Assembly: GCA_963969595.1 (NCBI GenBank)
Contig: OZ018418.1
Coordinates: 1,493,001 to 1,557,000, forward strand
Direction of reading: 5' to 3'
Length of the DNA stretch: 64,000 nt
Source: Neckera pumila
Taxonomy: Eukaryota > Streptophyta > Bryopsida > Hypnales > Neckeraceae
Of the stretch, positions 60,668-64,000 are shown in pieces. The stretch's first letter is position 1. Every line of letters starts with the position of its first letter. The notes below the pieces were generated by a model that searched no databases, was not told the DNA's origin, and saw nothing but the letters and a program-made list of their open reading frames with translations. Made by a program: the position numbers and the translations under genes.

Positions 60668-61700
60668 ATGGCTGAGGATGTTGCTGCGGCGAGTGTTGGG
60701 ACCTTTGTCTTCTAGGCGGAGATCAACCAGTTGTTGAGTTTGATCATCAATACTTTCTACAGCAACAAGAAGATTTTTCTGCGAGAGTTGATCAGTAACG
60801 CTTCCGATGTAGGTAATCTTTTCTCCGCCTTTTGAATATCGTTTTGTTACGTTGATGTTGCAGAGATGTTTGTGTAGATGTTTCTTCACTTAAACTTTAG
60901 TCATCGTTTGTTACCGTTTTTTTCGCCGGTTGATGTCTATGAATGCTCCGGTGTTTCTGTTGTGTTTATCTATGTATGCTATCGCTATGTTTTGGGTGGC
61001 GAATTGTGTTTTTCTGTCAAGGGACAAACGTTTTTTTGGAACTTCACGTTTTTCTTACACGTTTTGGATTTATTGTAGGCCTTGGACAAAATCCAATTAT
61101 AGTCTTTGACCGATAAGAGCAAGCTCGAGGTTAGCCTGAGGGTGGTTACCAATAAGAGCAAGCTCGAGTATCAGCTCGAGGTCAGCCCGACAAGACCAAC
61201 AACACTTTGAGCATCATTGATAGCGGTGTCGGCATAACGAAGGTTGATAATTTTAGTAATTTTGGAACCATCGCCAGATCCTGTACCAAAGAGTTTATGG
61301 AAGCGCTTACTAGCTTACTGCAGGAGCCGACGTGAGCATGATTGGACAATTTGTTGTCGGTTTCTACTCTGCTTATCTTGTTGCTGAGAAGGTGATTGTT
61401 ATATCGGAGCATAACAATGATGAGCAGTACATTTGGTAGTACCCTGCTTTCTACAAGAGTCTGACCAACGACTAGGAGGATCATTTGGCCGTGAAGCACT
61501 TCTCTGTCGAAGGACAGCTTAAGTTCAAGTTTGTTCTTTTTGTACCCAAGAGAGCTCCTTTTTATCTCAAGGAAGAAGGCCAACAACATCAAACTGTATG
61601 TGAGGAGGGTGTTCATTATAGACAACTGCGATCCCTGAGTACTTGGGGTTCATGAAGGGTGTGGTCGACTACCGCTGAACATCTCCCGTGAAACTTTGCA
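60668..61700 (+). pseudogene. Cytosolic HSP90 pseudogene
   Basis: ATG 60668 starts MAEDVAAASVGTFVF, then TAG, then [18 protein letters not shown] and [12 protein letters not shown]. An intron-like segment (about 60810-61078, ending TTATTGTAG) precedes ALDKI and SLTDKSKLE; the last phrase is duplicated at 61111-61128 and 61152-61169. Next are [21 protein letters not shown], and in other frames [12 protein letters not shown] and DEQYIW. The sequence then jumps to AFYKSLTND and [13 protein letters not shown], losing about 130 residues including the charged linker, and fades after NISRETLQQ. HSP90 is the ATP-dependent chaperone; several stops and frameshifts make this copy dead. The retained intron argues for DNA duplication rather than retrocopying. 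Confidence 0.88.
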
Positions 61701-61876
61701 GCAGACATCATCAAATCTGACCCTCCCTTAGCGTTGCACAGATACCATTCCCTCACATCTCCGACATTTCAGCTGATGATAAGAAGTCGCAGAACACCCT
61801 GAACACCATTCCTGGCTTTTACCACAGATCATCCCTGTTTGAACTGTTTGAACTGTTTGAAAATTTTGCTTCATTT

Positions 61877-61978
61877 TAGAACCCTAATTGAACCCAAATT
61901 AGAACCTAGTTGAACCCTAATTTTAGAACCCTAATTGCACCCTAATTTTAGAACCCTAATTGAATCCTAATTTAGAGA
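61877..61978 (+). repeat. Short minisatellite (AACCCTAATTTTAG type)
   Basis: Four or five units of 20-24 bp containing GAACCCTAATT. Confidence 0.7.
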
Positions 61979-62031
61979 GCAAGACCAAAGATTGACCACT
62001 AGTGCTTGAACCTGTTAACATCTATTATGGA

Positions 62032-63855
62032 TCACATCTATTCACTATTGTCAACCTTCTTCTCCATTTCCTTTATCCACTTTTTGACCATGCCATCAAT
62101 CTGTTTTCCTTCTCTTTCTTGCTTCTTCCTTTGAGCTTTTTCTTTCTTTGCCTTCTTTTTCTCTTGAAGGGCTAGTTTTAATGCAGCATCTCGTTCTTCT
62201 TTTTCTTTGATCTCAGTAGCAAATGATTCACTTATTGTGACTATACAAAGCAGTGGTTTTCCTTCTTACTTTGGTAGAAACAAATTGTAGGATTGCAAGT
62301 ATCTGTGAAAGTATTTCCATGCTTTTTGATCTGTATTCAAATGTGGGAATCTCACATGGTTTGTAATGCTCAATTGGTGCAGAAGTTGGAACATCAGAAA
62401 CATCAGAAATTTGATGTCTAGAGGCAAGCTGTAGTGTGGAATGCAACAGCTCGTGTGAGGAACCTCTTGTTGGAGGGCTGATTGATTCAGTTTCTTCTTC
62501 TTCTATATGGTGCCATTCCATCCTTGGTATTCTATTGGGATCTCTTCATTTAGGTCAATTGCATTGTCCTCTCCTTGAAATTCAACTTGGTTGCACCTGA
62601 ACATTCAACAAAGTCATAGTGTGAGTAATATTAGTTGCATAAGTAACACAATATGTGATACATAGATGTAACATAACTTTTATGTTGCATGTCACAAGGG
62701 TTTATTAGCCTAACCTTGCATAATTGGTTGCAGTATGATTAGTTGCCAGCCTTTGAGTCTCTAAATCAATTGCCAAGGATAGATGAGAAAGTGATTCAGT
62801 GATTTCATTAGGAGTTTCAGCAATTGCGCCTTGAGAGTAATGGTCAGGTATGCTCACATCTAGTATTAGCAAATGCTTGTTATCCTTGGACATTCCACCT
62901 GGAACAATGTTTTTGAAATGACCTAAACATTCTAGGAAGATCTCAGATGTCATGTATCCATTTTCTTGGAATGTCATTGCTGCGTCTGCTTCACAATCTC
63001 TAATATAATTAGTTTTTAGCTTGTTTTTTCTCTTAAAGATATACAGGTTTGGGATATGTAAACCAACAGCATTCACACATGTCATGATGGGCATCCACTC
63101 CCTATTATCTGCATAGGTAAACCTCACTGCCTTGCTTCCTTTTTTGGCAATAACTTTGATTGTTGAATTACCATCCCCTGCACTCACCCTTGTCTCATCT
63201 GAGTTCCATATGTGACCAAGGTGGTAGTCTTGGGCACTATAAATTTGTTGTAGAAGGTTGTAGAATGCTGATCTAATTTTCTTTGTAAATCCTAAAGCTC
63301 TTCTAACTTCCAACCCATCTGCACACCTTAGGTTGATATCTGGATGCCTTCGTTTGAAGGGAGCCCACCATTTTGCATCATGAATTCCTTCTTTGAAGGG
63401 GTGCTTTCTTGGTGAGTTTTCTAAGATATCCTTGATAGTGAACTTCAATATATTTAGAGTAACACATAAGGCTACTTTTTGCATTGCAAAGCACCATTGA
63501 ACAATTGCCAATTCTTTAACTTTTGTTAGGTAGGTTTGGTGACCTATTGTTTTAGAAGTCGTTTTCCCTCTCTTCCAATCTTGAATGCTTGAAGGTGGTG
63601 TCCCATAGTATGCCTTATTGACATCTTCTTGGTTGCAATTGCCTCAAGTGCTAATTGCATATCACCTTCTAACCATCGACCTTTCTTTCTAATTGTCTTG
63701 TTTTGGAGTTTTGTAGGTTTAGGTCTTGGATCACTCTCAAGTTGTTTTAATGTTTCACCATTGCTTGGATGTTTTGCAATTGGTCCACTCCTTAACCTCT
63801 TAGGTACATTTGCATTGGTATTTAAATGTTGCCACATTCTTAGCAGGAGGCCTCA
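62032..63855 (-). pseudogene. pogo/Tigger-like (Tc1/mariner superfamily) transposase, decayed
   Basis: Read leftward from about 63837. A psq-type helix-turn-helix start (RWLEGDMQLALEAIATKKMS) is continued after one frameshift near 63610 by YYGTPPSSIQDWKRGK. A CENP-B-like second DNA-binding region follows (WWAPFKRRHPDINLR), then the DDE domain with the first Asp in IWNSDET and the second in HLLILD. The conserved GHxSH after the second Asp and the third acidic residue are gone: the sequence jumps to a tail (EEEETESISPPTRGSS) and a lysine/glutamate coiled end (LALQEKKKAKKEKAQRKKQE) finishing near 62032. The deletion of the catalytic core and the frameshift mean no activity. Confidence 0.75.
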
Positions 63856-64000
63856 TCTGAGTTACAATAGATGGAGATATTTTAGTCTACAAATCAAGAA
63901 GCATTGGATTGAATGGGTCAGGGTTTAGAGGTTGTAAATGATGAAACTAAATAGTGAACACTTGAAAGTTGAGGCACAATGTAATTACCTTTTTTTTGCA
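63856..64000. other. Window edge, no feature seen
   Basis: 5' flank of the pogo-like element. Confidence 0.3.

Noticed and set aside
60290..60889. 199-codon minus-strand frame
   Set aside because: It runs antisense to the 5' flank and first exon of the HSP90 pseudogene and has no family features.

Overview
The window looks like nuclear DNA of a land plant. One gene is fully readable: a P4-type flippase of the plant ALA1 group at 53.7-59.0 kb, eight coding exons with introns of 133-309 bp. The other coding signals have plant-type relatives (cytosolic HSP90, DUF659 hAT, PIF/Harbinger, pogo, RING-H2). The genus cannot be named. Short introns make a bryophyte or lycophyte more likely than a conifer, but this is a guess. 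Most of the window is AT-rich repeat DNA.

Layout. 0-22 kb: mobile-element territory. It holds a decayed hAT transposase (- strand) and three unusual decayed genes: gene A (-, zinc-binding module, coiled coil, RING-H2), gene B (+, the same zinc module joined to a Gly/Ser/Tyr-rich tail) and gene C (+, protein-kinase-like). The hAT gene and genes A, B and C each have a GC-rich block of reiterated CCGTCCGCC / GGCGGACGG upstream. For A, B and C the block contains a similar TATA core. Interspersed are non-autonomous piggyBac-like elements (TTAA targets, ends starting CCCCTAAAGG) whose insertion can be read from empty sister copies in the same window.

22-36.5 kb: LTR-like segments in opposite orientation and three minus-strand decayed genes: an FCP1/NIF-type phosphatase-like gene and two unrecognised genes (G1, G2). 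Their frames are broken almost only by TAG (21 TAG, 4 TGA, 0 TAA by my reading). A 19-bp palindrome related to TATCCTCAAGTTGAGGATA recurs upstream of G2 and in introns of G2 and the phosphatase-like gene.

36.5-52 kb: simple repeats, then three tandem-repeat families of about 175-180 bp period. The largest (41.3-48.2 kb, about 35 units) has a conserved hairpin in each unit and two copies of one MITE at the same unit position. A PIF/Harbinger fragment follows.

52-64 kb: GC-rich 5' region and the ALA1-like gene (two introns best read as GC-AG), an intron-containing HSP90 pseudogene, and a decayed pogo/Tigger-like transposase (-). The flippase is the only gene I would call functional. The rest reads as layered element insertion, gene capture and decay.
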